A stretch of 64,000 bases of DNA. Source: Alphaproteobacteria bacterium HT1-32. GTDB lineage: Bacteria; Pseudomonadota; Alphaproteobacteria; Rhodospirillales; HT1-32. Position 1 is the stretch's first letter, and each line of letters opens with the position of its first letter. The DNA is taken from the NCBI GenBank assembly GCA_009649675.1, contig WJPL01000001.1, positions 1,942,469 to 2,006,468 of the forward strand, in the 5' to 3' direction. Under the pieces are notes generated by a model. That model saw only the letters and a list, made by a program, of their open reading frames with translations. It ran no database searches and was not told the origin of the DNA. Position numbers and translations under genes: made by a program. This document shows, one piece after another, positions 38,376-47,626 of the stretch.

Positions 38376-38867
38376 TCAGCAGGCATGAACCGGTTCATGG
38401 CGGCGGTCCGTGTGGTTTGTCAGAGAATCAAAGCGGCGTCGGCGTTCAGGGCCGAGATAGCCGGGAACCGTGATAAGTTCATCAACGCCGTCAACAAGAC
38501 CTGCAACCCAGGCCTGAACCGATTTTAGTCCGACGGGGGCGGAAATGTATCCTGATGCGCCCCGTTTACGCGCCTTGTCGAGGATTGAGAGGCTGTGTTC
38601 ACTGCCGACAAAGACGACCGGGCAGCTTCTGTTGTCATTTGCTGCTGGTTTGCCTGCACCACTGACCGGTGTGGAGGCCGGGACATCTGTGTTCCATTCA
38701 GCAAACACAATTACGGGGTCTCTGGATGCCGCAGCTTTCGACAGATCGTCGGGCAAGGGCGACATGTTTATTTCCTGTACGCCCGCGGTTTCAAGGAGGA
38801 CTTTTAGCAGTCGGGCGAATATGGGGTCTCTGGTTGAGATTATGGCTTTAATATCAGCACTTTGCAT
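38376..38867 (-). CDS. Degenerate receiver-domain protein
   Basis: A 163-residue single-domain protein with a CheY-like pattern (IKAIISTRDPIFARLLKVLLETAG at the start, CPVVFVGSEHSLSILDKARKRGASGYISAPVG toward the end). The phosphorylation Asp is replaced by Glu57 (IVFAEWN) and the conserved Lys before Pro is replaced by Ala110. The tail has GYLGPERRRRF, a basic motif seen in some alphaproteobacterial regulators. It is likely a pseudo-receiver that signals by binding rather than by phosphorylation. GGGAG precedes the ATG. No effector domain is attached. Confidence 0.75.
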   Translation of the reverse strand: MQSADIKAIISTRDPIFARLLKVLLETAGVQEINMSPLPDDLSKAAASRDPVIVFAEWNTDVPASTPVSGAGKPAANDNRSCPVVFVGSEHSLSILDKARKRGASGYISAPVGLKSVQAWVAGLVDGVDELITVPGYLGPERRRRFDSLTNHTDRRHEPVHAC

Positions 38868-39117
38868 TGCAGTGCTCCCTTTATGGTTTCTCCACCTTCA
38901 GATGACCGCCCTTTCTGGGTTGCCTCGTCCTGCTGTTAACCAACCTAGGTCAGCGGGCTTGTCCGGGCATTCGAAATGGGGGTGGGCACATAACGGGAAC
39001 ATTCCGGATGCCTGCCAGATGCTATCTTTGTGATCGGGCAATCTGTTGTTGTTCTGTGCCGGTGAAAGCCACACTTTCCGGTTAACGGCACCAGCTTTAT
39101 CCTGACCGGAGCTATTG

Positions 39118-40134
39118 ATGGATTCACTTACCCAGTTTGTACTTGGCTCAGCGGTGACAGCGGCTGTCATCGGGCCGGTTGTCGGGCCCCGGCGGGCAGT
39201 TCTGATTGGCGGTGTTCTGGGGACGCTGCCGGATCTGGATGTCTTCATCCGCTATGATGATCCCATTGATTCCTATATTGAACATCGTGGCCCCAGCCAT
39301 GCGTTTCTGGTTCATACGCTGGTTGCACCGGTTCTGGGAGAACTCCTGATCCGGCTCGACAGGCGGCTGGGAGATATCCGGCTCCGGACCTGGCTGGCGG
39401 TCTGGCTGACACTTGTTACCCATGCGATCATTGACGCGATGACCACTTATGGAACGCGTCTGTTCTGGCCGTTTTTCGACGAGCCGGTCAGTGTCTCCAG
39501 TATTTTCATCATTGATCCGCTTTACACGCTGCCACTGCTGGTGGCTGTCATGCTGGCGCTGTTTCGCGGGATATGGTCGGCGTTCTTCAGGCGGATATTC
39601 ACGACAGCACTGGTTGTCAGCAGTCTCTATATGGGCTGGTCTGTTGTCGCGCAGCAGGTCATGGCGCGTGATGCGGCTGTGGTGTTTGCCGCAGCGGGTG
39701 AAGATATCGCCGTTTCCGAGACGCAGCCCCTGCCATTCAACACGCTGGTCTGGCGCACCATTGCCGTCACGACGGATGGTGAGGTGCTGACACTGGCCGG
39801 GTCACTGCTCGACCCCGAACCGGCAGGTGTTATCCAGCGGTTCACCCAGGGCGGAACATTGCGGGCGATGCTGCCGGATTCAGCCGCCATTGGAAAAGTT
39901 GATCACTTTACCTCTGGCCTGTACGCGCTGCGCGAACAGGACGGAGTGGTGCTGCTGTCTGATCTGCGTATGGGTCTGCACCCGGATTACGTCTTCACCT
40001 TTGCGCTTGGCCGGCGAAACGGCGACGGCATTATGCCAGAGGTGATTACCCGGATACCGTCAGACCGCAGGCTGAAAGATGCGGCCTGGATCTGGCAACG
40101 GCTGACAGACCCGACCCTTGCGCCGCCGCAATAG
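39118..40134 (+). CDS. Membrane-bound metal-dependent hydrolase (YdjM/DUF457 type)
   Basis: A 338-residue membrane protein. It begins MDSLTQFVLGSAVTAAVIG and has the metal-binding pattern DLDVFIRYDDPIDSYIEHRGPSHAFLVH and LVTHAIIDAMTTYGTRL that marks the YdjM/LexA-regulated hydrolase family, with about four hydrophobic segments. The C-terminal 150 residues are a soluble domain (QRFTQGGTLRAMLPDSAAI, FALGRRNGDGIMPEVITRI). The substrate is unknown; some relatives are linked to membrane lipid repair. The ATG at 39118 is preceded by GGAG. Confidence 0.88.
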   Translation: MDSLTQFVLGSAVTAAVIGPVVGPRRAVLIGGVLGTLPDLDVFIRYDDPIDSYIEHRGPSHAFLVHTLVAPVLGELLIRLDRRLGDIRLRTWLAVWLTLVTHAIIDAMTTYGTRLFWPFFDEPVSVSSIFIIDPLYTLPLLVAVMLALFRGIWSAFFRRIFTTALVVSSLYMGWSVVAQQVMARDAAVVFAAAGEDIAVSETQPLPFNTLVWRTIAVTTDGEVLTLAGSLLDPEPAGVIQRFTQGGTLRAMLPDSAAIGKVDHFTSGLYALREQDGVVLLSDLRMGLHPDYVFTFALGRRNGDGIMPEVITRIPSDRRLKDAAWIWQRLTDPTLAPPQ

Positions 40135-40205
40135 ATCGCCAATGTTTTGAAGCAGACGAAGTCAGAGGGTATGTATGCCCGGTTCCATTTATCAGGAGAG
40201 TATCA

Positions 40206-40694
40206 ATGAGCGAGCGTATCTGGACGATTTACCTGTCCGGTGAAATTCATTCGGACTGGCGTGAACAGATTGCCGCCGGTGTCGCCAGTGCAGATCTGCC
40301 GGTGCATATCGATGCGCCGGTAACGGTCCATGAAGACAGCGATGACTGTGGTGTGGCCATTCTGGGTTCCGAAGACAACAAGTTCTGGCACGACCATAAG
40401 GGCGCGCAGATGAATGCCATACGTACACGTACGCTGATCGCGGATGCCGATATCGTGGTGGTGCGTTTCGGGGATAAATACCGGCAGTGGAATGCGGCTT
40501 TTGATGCCGGTATGGCCTCTGCCATGGATACGCCGATCATCACCCTGCATGACCCGGCGACCGATCATGCAATGAAGGAAATTGACGCCGCCGCACTTGC
40601 GGTTTGCCGTACCCCTGAACAGGTGGTGCAGACATTGGCTTATGTCATTCGTGGCGACATGCCCGGCAAGTCAGATCGTCTGGCGGCCCAGTAA
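40206..40694 (+). CDS. ytoQ: YtoQ-family protein
   Basis: A 162-residue soluble protein starting MSERIWTIYLSGEIHSDWREQI and continuing with DSDDCGVAILGSEDNKFWHDHKGAQMNAIRT and GDKYRQWNAAFDAGMASAM. This matches the YtoQ family, which shares a fold with nucleoside 2-deoxyribosyltransferases, but its function has not been established. AGGAGAGTATCA precedes the ATG. It is transcribed alone and ends at a strong terminator. Confidence 0.88.
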   Translation: MSERIWTIYLSGEIHSDWREQIAAGVASADLPVHIDAPVTVHEDSDDCGVAILGSEDNKFWHDHKGAQMNAIRTRTLIADADIVVVRFGDKYRQWNAAFDAGMASAMDTPIITLHDPATDHAMKEIDAAALAVCRTPEQVVQTLAYVIRGDMPGKSDRLAAQ

Positions 40695-40723
40695 CCACTG
40701 CTGACGGCACCGGAATAAGGAAA

Positions 40724-40762
40724 GGGCAGGCCGGGAAATCATCCCGGCCTGCCCTCCTTTTT
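40724..40762. terminator. Bidirectional-looking terminator between ytoQ and the DUF3604 gene
   Basis: A perfect 13-base stem, GGGCAGGCCGGGA (40724-40736) with TCCCGGCCTGCCC (40742-40754), has a five-base loop and is followed by TCCTTTTTT. It sits between two convergent genes and can stop the ytoQ transcript efficiently; the minus-strand side lacks a comparable T-run. Confidence 0.93.
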
Positions 40763-40792
40763 CCGGTTAGCTTATCAACCAGCTGACTTAGC

Positions 40793-43084
40793 TCATTTAA
40801 AGGCGAAGACCGGGCTGGACCATGCCTGGAAACCGTCTTCGGTGGTCACACAGATCCACAGCGGATTGTCGCCTTTTGCCTTCAGCGGAATGGAGACGGT
40901 TGCCTCCATCTCGCGATACGGGTTTTCCTCCGGCAGGCGATAGATGCTGATTTTCCGTTCCAGACCACCGGCATCAAGAATGTGATGGTCTGCACCGACA
41001 TCAGACAGCTTGAGACGCATGGCGCCGTGGTTGCTGGTGAGGTCGATAACACCGTCATCACCTTCGTCGATCCAGGCATCGAAGCCGCCAAAATTACCGG
41101 TGGTGATGGCATTCCATTCCACCGTATTGGCGCCGCGCTGCTCCAGCAGGCGTTCCGGGTTCCAGGCATTGATCTTGCCGATGCGATTGACCTGACAGCC
41201 TTCAAAACGGGCCCGGCCGATCCAGGTGCTCTGGCGACCGCGACCACGGTATTCGGAACCGCTCCAGACCACACGGATACGCTTGCCGAGTTCATTCGCT
41301 TTGTAGGGGCGCAGGATTTCGACAACTTCGGTACCGTTGCGGACTTCGATACGGTCGATTGGGGCGTGCGAGGCGATATGCAGCTTCATCTCCGCCTTGT
41401 CGGCTGATGTCTGGATGATGTCGCCCATCATCACACTGTCGACCTGATGGGTGACAGGGTTGTCGAAAGCGTTCGGATCACGTTCGAACAGGGTGCCGCC
41501 ACCGGCGAAGCTGGCCGTGACATCCATATGCATCCGGCAGCCGGTGGTGCCATAGTGATGGCGCCGGCGCAGGCATTCGAAGATGCCGTCACGGGTCAGG
41601 TCATCGGTCAGGAAGCAGGTCAGGCCACCATAGGCACCGAACTTTGCCGCACCCGGATAGCTGGCGCCGGGACGACCTTTATGGCCGTCACTGTTGCAGA
41701 CCACGCCGGACCGGTGGCCAAGCGGGAAGCCGTCGGTCAGCAGCCATTCAAAGGTGCCCCACGCGGAATGAATTTCCATCGCGGTTTCCAGTTTCGGGTC
41801 ATGCGCCTGCGTGATGTCGGCATAGCGTCCGCCGACATGGGCATAAACGCAGCAGTCTTCATCCTTCAGGTCTTCGAACAGCTTTGCGGCATTGTGCGAA
41901 TCCGTATGGATGTCCGAACGATCGGTGATCAGCGCATGAGACGAGCGGTGAATTTGCCGGCCTTCGGTGCGGAAGAACACGTTACGGTCACCGCCAACAG
42001 CAGTATTGCCAGACCATTCATAGCCGGGGAAGACAACGAAGCGGTTATCTTCATGATATTCGGCGGTCAGTTCATTGAGATATTCCCAGAACGCATTGTT
42101 GACCTGAAAATCATTCGCCTGATGGCTGGTGACATCGAGGAACGACTTGTTGCGGGCAAAGTCGAAATACTGCCGGGAGGTGGTGACGCCAATGGATTCA
42201 CCACTCTGACCATGCAGGTCACCCCAGTAGCCGGAGAACTGTCCGTCACGGATCAGCAGCGGCCCGGCTTCAGCGACACAGTCGCCATCTTTCAGGACAC
42301 GGATACGCAGATCGGCATCTTCATCAATGCTGAGATTGTCGACGAAGATCGATTTCTCGCCCTTCTTATAACTGACTGTCTTCGGCAGACCCTTGACCGG
42401 AACGGAAGGCTCCAGCGTCAGTTCACCCTCTGCAAGGTCGGTCGGATTTCCCCAGGCGTCTTCAGCCTTCAGGCCGAGGCGGAAGCTTTCGCCCGGACGG
42501 CGGAGTGACGGCAGTACCGCGCGCCAGGTATGTGCGGCGCCCGGGACAATGGAAATATAAGGTGTTTCCGGCAGCGGAACGTAATGGCCAACCGCGCAGA
42601 CATCGGCCAGGACCTTGAATTCAAATCCGCTCTCCACAAAGGTCTGCATCTGCAAGCCGGGTGAGCCTTTTGAGGTATCGCCGAAAGTGATGGTGATGGT
42701 ATCGCCTTCGCGCAGATAGCCGCCATGCAGCTTTGCCGTCAGGGCACGGAACCAGGGGCGCTGATGTACCGTCTTGCCGTAATGCAGGGTAATGCGTGAG
42801 CCCGGTGCGCTGGCTTCTGCCGTTACATAATTGTAGGCGCTGGGATTGTGGGTCTGAAGATCACCCCAGTCGCCCATGAAGCGGAAGACGACGCGGATGC
42901 CGCCGGTATCATCAATGCCATACCGCCCGACCGTATAGACCAGTTTGAAGGTTTGCAGGCTGCGGGCTTCAAAGGCACCGCGTGGTTGCAGGTCAACATG
43001 ACCATAAAGGACTGGGTCTTCACCGGGATGGGTTGAAGGCCATACATCACCCATGAGGCGGGTTTCGACGACTTTATCAGACAT
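40793..43084 (-). CDS. DUF3604-domain protein
   Basis: A 763-residue protein without a signal peptide. After an N-terminal beta-rich region, the DUF3604 domain starts near residue 290 with GYWGDLHGQSGESIG and continues with TSHQANDF, VFPGYEWSGN, ALITDRSDIHTDSHNAAKLFEDL, VYAHVGGRYADI, HSAWGTFEWLL and VVCNSDGHKGRPG. These His/Asp-rich blocks resemble PHP-type metal-dependent phosphoesterases. The true reaction is unknown. The gene is divergent from a TTT uptake system, which suggests the protein acts on the imported compound. AAGGGAG precedes the ATG. Confidence 0.88.
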   Translation of the reverse strand: MSDKVVETRLMGDVWPSTHPGEDPVLYGHVDLQPRGAFEARSLQTFKLVYTVGRYGIDDTGGIRVVFRFMGDWGDLQTHNPSAYNYVTAEASAPGSRITLHYGKTVHQRPWFRALTAKLHGGYLREGDTITITFGDTSKGSPGLQMQTFVESGFEFKVLADVCAVGHYVPLPETPYISIVPGAAHTWRAVLPSLRRPGESFRLGLKAEDAWGNPTDLAEGELTLEPSVPVKGLPKTVSYKKGEKSIFVDNLSIDEDADLRIRVLKDGDCVAEAGPLLIRDGQFSGYWGDLHGQSGESIGVTTSRQYFDFARNKSFLDVTSHQANDFQVNNAFWEYLNELTAEYHEDNRFVVFPGYEWSGNTAVGGDRNVFFRTEGRQIHRSSHALITDRSDIHTDSHNAAKLFEDLKDEDCCVYAHVGGRYADITQAHDPKLETAMEIHSAWGTFEWLLTDGFPLGHRSGVVCNSDGHKGRPGASYPGAAKFGAYGGLTCFLTDDLTRDGIFECLRRRHHYGTTGCRMHMDVTASFAGGGTLFERDPNAFDNPVTHQVDSVMMGDIIQTSADKAEMKLHIASHAPIDRIEVRNGTEVVEILRPYKANELGKRIRVVWSGSEYRGRGRQSTWIGRARFEGCQVNRIGKINAWNPERLLEQRGANTVEWNAITTGNFGGFDAWIDEGDDGVIDLTSNHGAMRLKLSDVGADHHILDAGGLERKISIYRLPEENPYREMEATVSIPLKAKGDNPLWICVTTEDGFQAWSSPVFAFK

Positions 43085-43353
43085 GACAGCTCCCTTGAAT
43101 TTATTTGCTGTATAGTTATTGAGATTAGAGGCGTATGTCGACCTGAAAATGGTGCTTTGAATCGCACCCTGTTAACCAATTATATCGATAAATTTAATAA
43201 AAACATATTGATAGACAAAAAATCAGGAGTTTCTTGCGTCAAAAATTAAAACACTATAGCATTTCTGGCGGAGCAGACTTTTTGCCGCGATCTGTCCGGG
43301 AAGGCAGTGACGGGCGCCTGCGTTAACAGATTCCATCAGGGGGACTTCTTACC
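43085..43353. other. Divergent control region between DUF3604 gene and TTT transporter
   Basis: This stretch of 269 bases has a very AT-rich core (about 43170-43260) between divergent genes. On the plus strand TTGCGT (43235-43240) and TATAGC (43256-43261) form a possible promoter with a 15-base spacer. Palindromic short words such as TATCGATA near 43184 could be operator halves for the GntR regulator encoded downstream. No gene is present. Confidence 0.45.
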
Positions 43354-44304
43354 ATGCAGAATATTTTTACTCTCAGTCGCCGCGCCGTCATCGGTGCCGT
43401 CAGCGCGCTGGCCTTTGCTGCTGTTGCACCGCAGGCATCGGCCGAATTTCCGGATAAGCCTGTAACGCTGGTCGTGCCTTATGCCGCCGGCGGCAGCACG
43501 GAAACCATGGCCCGGGTTTATGCCAAGGCCCTTCAGGAGCAGCTTGGCCAGCCGGTCATCGTTTCGGTCAAACCGGGCGGCGGCGGTGCCGTTGGCGCGA
43601 CCTTCGTCGCGAAGTCACCGGCTGATGGCTATACCATCCTGTTTGCTGTGGCTTCAGCGCTGGTCTGGCCGCCAATGACACAGGATGTTGAGTACAAGCC
43701 CGACAGCTTTGTCTGGATTGCCTCGATCACGGAATATCAGCAGGCGCTGATTTCGACGCCGGACAAGCCCTACAAGACCTATGCCGAGCTCATCGCTCAC
43801 GCAAAAAAGAATCCGGGCATGAACTTTGCCGACCAGAGTGCGCTGTCCCGTGCATTCATCAATTATATCGGCAAGAAGGAAGGTGTCTCCTGGACAGCCA
43901 TTCCGACCAAGGGCGGCGGCGAGATGGTACCGTTCCTGCTGGGCGGCAAGGTTGATATCGCCTGGAGTGGTGGTGTGCATCAGCGCTATGGCGACAAGAT
44001 GCAGGTCCTGGCATCCTTCAACAGCACCCGGCTTGCTGCTGCACCGGATGCACCGTCACTCAAGGAAATCTACGGCATCAGCATGCCGAGCCACGGTGTT
44101 ATTGTTGCCCCGGCCGGAACGCCGGCAGACGTTGTCGCTAAACTGGAATCTGCCCTGAAGGCAGCCGGTTCCGACAAGGCTTTCAATGACATTCTGACCA
44201 ACAAGCTTCAGTTCCCGAATGCTTTCGTCGGGTCGGAAGAAATGAAGCCGATTGTGGCCGATATGGTCACCGGTCTTCAGACCGTCATCGACGCAACGAA
44301 GTAA
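43354..44304 (+). CDS. TTT-family (Bug) periplasmic substrate-binding protein
   Basis: A 316-residue binding protein with a Sec or Tat-like signal (SRRAVIGAVSALAFAAVAPQASA). Family blocks are FPDKPVTLVVPYAAGGSTETMARVYAKALQEQLGQPVIVSVKPGGGGAVGATFVAKSPADGYT and SMPSHGVIVAPAGTPADVVAKLE. Bug proteins catch carboxylates such as tricarboxylates, dicarboxylates or aromatic acids for the TctAB permease, which is encoded directly downstream. The ligand is not readable. Confidence 0.95.
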   Translation: MQNIFTLSRRAVIGAVSALAFAAVAPQASAEFPDKPVTLVVPYAAGGSTETMARVYAKALQEQLGQPVIVSVKPGGGGAVGATFVAKSPADGYTILFAVASALVWPPMTQDVEYKPDSFVWIASITEYQQALISTPDKPYKTYAELIAHAKKNPGMNFADQSALSRAFINYIGKKEGVSWTAIPTKGGGEMVPFLLGGKVDIAWSGGVHQRYGDKMQVLASFNSTRLAAAPDAPSLKEIYGISMPSHGVIVAPAGTPADVVAKLESALKAAGSDKAFNDILTNKLQFPNAFVGSEEMKPIVADMVTGLQTVIDATK

Positions 44305-44326
44305 GACGGTCGGCAGGTAACGTTCT

Positions 44327-44815
44327 GTGGAAACCAGAACGACACGTCTGGTCATCGCGCTGGCAGTCTGCCTTCTGGCAACTGCCGGCGTGTTCTGGCT
44401 GATCCCGGCCCAGACCGGTGACGCCAGAGGCCCGACGGATATCGCACCGGCTTTCTTTCCGACCGCCAGTCTGGGCATCTGCCTTGTGCTCGGTCTGGGT
44501 TTGCTGTTTCGGGCCCTGCGGCCGGACGGACCTGCGGCGGAAGGTACCGCCTCTGCCGAGGATGCTGCCGGTGAGGAAGAAGGTCTGACCGGGCGCAGTC
44601 TGCTGCTGGATCTTGGCCTCTGGATCGGCTTCTCGGTCGTGACGATGCTGCTGCTGAAATATGTCGGTTTTATCGTAACGGGTATTCTGGCGCTGGCAGG
44701 CTGGATGTGGTTCTGCGGCCAGCGGTCCTGGATGGTGATTGGTCTGACGGCCATCGGGGTGCCTCTGGTGCTTTACCAGCTGTCCTGGACGGCACTGACA
44801 ATCAGGTTGCCATGA
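44327..44815 (+). CDS. TTT transporter small permease subunit (TctB-like)
   Basis: A 162-residue membrane protein with four hydrophobic segments (LVIALAVCLLATAGVFWLIP, then a long helix near ASLGICLVLGLGLLFRAL, then two in the C-terminal half) and an acidic loop (AEDAAGEEEGL). It starts with GTG. The stop overlaps the start of tctA by four bases. The position between the binding protein and TctA, plus size and topology, identify it as the TctB-type subunit. Confidence 0.88.
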   Translation: METRTTRLVIALAVCLLATAGVFWLIPAQTGDARGPTDIAPAFFPTASLGICLVLGLGLLFRALRPDGPAAEGTASAEDAAGEEEGLTGRSLLLDLGLWIGFSVVTMLLLKYVGFIVTGILALAGWMWFCGQRSWMVIGLTAIGVPLVLYQLSWTALTIRLP

Positions 44816-46296
44816 TTCTTGAACAGCTGATGGCGGGGTTTGCTGCCGCCCTTGACCCTGTGAACATGATGTTCATGGCATTCGGTGTCGCACTTGGGAT
44901 CATCGTTGGCATTCTGCCGGGGCTTGGCAGTGTGACCGCGCTGTCGATACTGATTCCGATTACCTTTTACATGTCACCTCTGGTCGCCATTGCCTTTCTG
45001 GTCGGGGTCAACAAGGGGGGGACATCCGGTGGGGCGATTCCGGCCATTCTGCTGGATGCGCCAGGCACGCCGGAGGCTGCCGCAACGGCGCTTGACGGCC
45101 ATCCGATGAGCCGTGCCGGGAAGCCGGTGAAGGCCATGAAAACGGCGCTCTATTCTTCCGTTTTCGGCGATACCATTTCCGACATCATCCTGATTCTGGT
45201 GGCCGCCCCCTTTGCGGCGTTCGCCCTGCAGTTTGGTCCGGCGGAATTTACCGCCATCGTTATCTTCTCCTTCACCCTGATTGCCGGGCTGTCCGGGAAG
45301 TCCCTCAGCAAGGGCATCATTGCTGCCGCGCTGGGTGTCTTCCTGTCGACCATTGGTCTCGACCCGGTGGAGAGTACGGCACGCATGACCTTTGGGTTTG
45401 TCGAGCTGTTTGACGGCATTTCCCTGAATGCGGTTGCCATCGGGGCGCTGGCGCTGAGTTCTGTCATTCATCAGATGTTCCGGATGCGGCGGGAACGGGA
45501 AGACGGGACCGAAACCCTGTCGCCGCATATTGATGTCGAAGCGAACCGGATTCGCCCGGCAGAGTTCTGGGGTAACTGGCGCACGCTTATCCGGTCGGCG
45601 CTGATCGGCAGCGGTGTCGGCATGCTGCCGGGTCTGGGTGTGTCGCTGGCGGCATTCCTGGGCTACGGCGCTGCACAGCGCGCCTCGAAACATCCGGAGA
45701 AATTCGGCACCGGCCATATGGAAGGTATTCAGGCAACAGAAGCGGCGAACAGTGCCGTCGTCGGCGCAAACCTGGTGCCGACAATTGCTCTCGGTATTCC
45801 CGGTAATATCGCTGCTGCACTGCTGATCGGTGCCTTCATGATTCACGGTGTCGTACCCGGCCCGTTCATGATGGAACTGCATGGCGATCTGGTCTATGCG
45901 ATCTTCGCCTCAATGCTGATTGCCAACGGCATTCATCTGATCATCGGCCGCCTCGGTATCCGGGTCTGGGGTCATATCACGCGGGTGCCGCGGGCGGTGA
46001 TCCTGCCGACGGTTGTCGTGCTCTGCATCGTCGGTGTCTATATTCCGGCGCAATCGCTGTTTGACGTAGGCGTGATGCTGGCCTTTGCCGGGCTGGGCTA
46101 CGCGATGCGGGTCACCGGCTTCTCGCTGGTCTGTCTGGTGATCGGTTTCCTGCTCGGTCCGATGCTGGAAACCTCCTTCCGGCAGACCCTGCTGATGTAC
46201 AAGGCGGACCTCACCATTCTGGTCTCCAGCCCGATTGCCCTGTTATTCATGCTGCTGACGGTCTATTCGCTCTGGCGATTTGTCCGGCGGAAATGA
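44812..46296 (+). CDS. TTT transporter large permease subunit (TctA-like)
   Basis: A 494-residue permease with about 11-12 membrane helices. The family signature GIIVGILPGLGSVTALSILIPITF is followed by GVNKGGTSGGAIPAILLDAPGTPEAAATALDGHPM and, in the second half, GSGVGMLPGLGVSLAAFLGYGAAQRAS and GANLVPTIALGIPG. The ATG at 44812 overlaps the tctB stop; the longer frame to 44707 lies within tctB. It forms the uptake system with the two upstream genes and is followed by their GntR regulator. Confidence 0.96.
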   Translation: MILEQLMAGFAAALDPVNMMFMAFGVALGIIVGILPGLGSVTALSILIPITFYMSPLVAIAFLVGVNKGGTSGGAIPAILLDAPGTPEAAATALDGHPMSRAGKPVKAMKTALYSSVFGDTISDIILILVAAPFAAFALQFGPAEFTAIVIFSFTLIAGLSGKSLSKGIIAAALGVFLSTIGLDPVESTARMTFGFVELFDGISLNAVAIGALALSSVIHQMFRMRREREDGTETLSPHIDVEANRIRPAEFWGNWRTLIRSALIGSGVGMLPGLGVSLAAFLGYGAAQRASKHPEKFGTGHMEGIQATEAANSAVVGANLVPTIALGIPGNIAAALLIGAFMIHGVVPGPFMMELHGDLVYAIFASMLIANGIHLIIGRLGIRVWGHITRVPRAVILPTVVVLCIVGVYIPAQSLFDVGVMLAFAGLGYAMRVTGFSLVCLVIGFLLGPMLETSFRQTLLMYKADLTILVSSPIALLFMLLTVYSLWRFVRRK

Positions 46297-46315
46297 TGGA
46301 GGTACAGGGCAAGGC

Positions 46316-47113
46316 ATGACGGTTCCCGCGACAACAGACGGCCGATCCGGCCTGGGTGCTGACATGCGGCTGCGCATGCTGCGCGATCAGATGGCGGAAC
46401 CCCGGGCAACGGAACATGGCGTGAAGGGCCGTTTCCTGCATGACTGTCTGCTCGACATGATCGAACGCGGCTTCTTCCGGCCGGGTGAAAAGCTGCCGGG
46501 GGAACGTGAACTGGCGGATTTCCTGCAACTCAGTCTCGGTACAGTGCAGATGGCAATGCGGGGTCTCGCAACATCCGGTCTGGTGGAACGCAGGCGTGGT
46601 GCCGGCAGTTTTGTGGCGACGGCGGCTGATGTGGGCTCAACGGTCTGGCATTTCCGGTTCCGCAGTCCGGATGGCCAGAAACTGCTGCCGCATTTCATCA
46701 AGGTGCTGAGCATCGAGGAGACCGATCAGCAGGGGCCGTGGTCGGGCTTTCTGGGAACGACATCCGTTATTCGTATCCGCCGGGTTGTGGACATCAACCG
46801 GCAGTTCGCAACCTGCTCGTACATATATCTTGATGCGGTGCGGTTTCGGCCATTGCTCGACCTGTCGCCGGAATTCCTGTCCCAGAAGAATCTCCGGGTT
46901 TTTCTGCATGAACGCTACAACGCACCGACATTGCGGGCGGTTCACAGATTTACCCATGTTGCCGCCGCGCCGGATGTCGCACAGATTATCGGAACAGAGC
47001 CGGGTCAGCCGGTGTTGCAGGTCAGCGCGCTCGGTTACGGTTATCGCGATGCCCCGACCATCTATCAGCAGATATTTGTCCCGCCGGCTGACTACGAACT
47101 CGAAATCGTTTAG
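46316..47113 (+). CDS. GntR-family regulator with UTRA-like domain
   Basis: A 265-residue regulator. The winged helix spans about 38-110 (LLDMIERGFFRPGEKLPGERELADFLQLSLGTVQMAMRGLATSGLVERRRGAGSFVA). The C-terminal domain from about 125 is UTRA-like (RIRRVVDINRQFATCSYIYLDAVRF, RFTHVAAAPDVAQIIGTEPGQPVLQV, IYQQIFVPPADYELEIV). It lies 19 bases after tctA and most likely responds to the transported compound, controlling the divergent DUF3604/TTT region. The ATG at 46316 was preferred over a TTG at 46280. Confidence 0.9.
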   Translation: MTVPATTDGRSGLGADMRLRMLRDQMAEPRATEHGVKGRFLHDCLLDMIERGFFRPGEKLPGERELADFLQLSLGTVQMAMRGLATSGLVERRRGAGSFVATAADVGSTVWHFRFRSPDGQKLLPHFIKVLSIEETDQQGPWSGFLGTTSVIRIRRVVDINRQFATCSYIYLDAVRFRPLLDLSPEFLSQKNLRVFLHERYNAPTLRAVHRFTHVAAAPDVAQIIGTEPGQPVLQVSALGYGYRDAPTIYQQIFVPPADYELEIV

Positions 47114-47131
47114 AGAGCGGGTTACCCGGTC

Positions 47132-47518
47132 TCAGTCCGGCATATAGGGTTCGTTCAGATGAACGGCCTCGATCTTGTTGCCATCCGGATCACGCACAAA
47201 AGCGGCATAATAAGTTGCGGCATAGGGGCGCAGTCCGGGTTTTCCGTCACACTGGCCACCAGCTTCGATGGCTGCCTTGTGGAAGGCATCGACGGCGGCC
47301 TGATCCGGTGCCGTAAAGGCAATATGGACGCCGTTGCCGACGGTGGCAGCCTCACCGTTTTCCGGCAGGGTCATCCAGAAGCTGGGATAATCGATACCAT
47401 AGGCGGTGCCGAAATCGAGCGCCTCCAGACGGCTGTACCCCAGAGGGGCCAGAACCGCATCATAGAACGCAGTTGACCTGTCGAGCCGGCTTACACCGAC
47501 CGATACATGATTGAGCAT
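47132..47518 (-). CDS. VOC-family (glyoxalase-like) protein
   Basis: A 128-residue protein with the paired beta-alpha-beta-beta-beta units of the vicinal oxygen chelate fold: LNHVSVGVSRLDRSTAFYDAVLAPLGYSRLEAL at the start and TYYAAFVRDPDGNKIEAVH at the end. Probable metal ligands are His4, His65 region (GVHIAF) and Glu in NKIEAV. VOC proteins include lactoylglutathione lyases, dioxygenases and resistance proteins; no single reaction is indicated. The gene is convergent with the GntR regulator and has GGGAG before the ATG. Confidence 0.85.
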   Translation of the reverse strand: MLNHVSVGVSRLDRSTAFYDAVLAPLGYSRLEALDFGTAYGIDYPSFWMTLPENGEAATVGNGVHIAFTAPDQAAVDAFHKAAIEAGGQCDGKPGLRPYAATYYAAFVRDPDGNKIEAVHLNEPYMPD

Positions 47519-47626
47519 GAGTTGATCTCCCTTATCGTCTTTGCCAACGAAAGGAAGATAACCGGGGTTACTGTCAGGAGCTGTCAGTAGAGCAGAGCGT
47601 TATCCGGACGCCCCGCTGGTCATCGG

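Noticed and set aside
41447-42508. A 353-codon open frame on the plus strand.
   Set aside because: It lies wholly antisense to the well-supported DUF3604 gene and has no family features; it is a GC-codon shadow.
44974-45882. A 302-codon open frame on the minus strand.
   Set aside because: It is antisense to the tctA-like gene, with low-complexity Arg/Gln-rich translation typical of a shadow.
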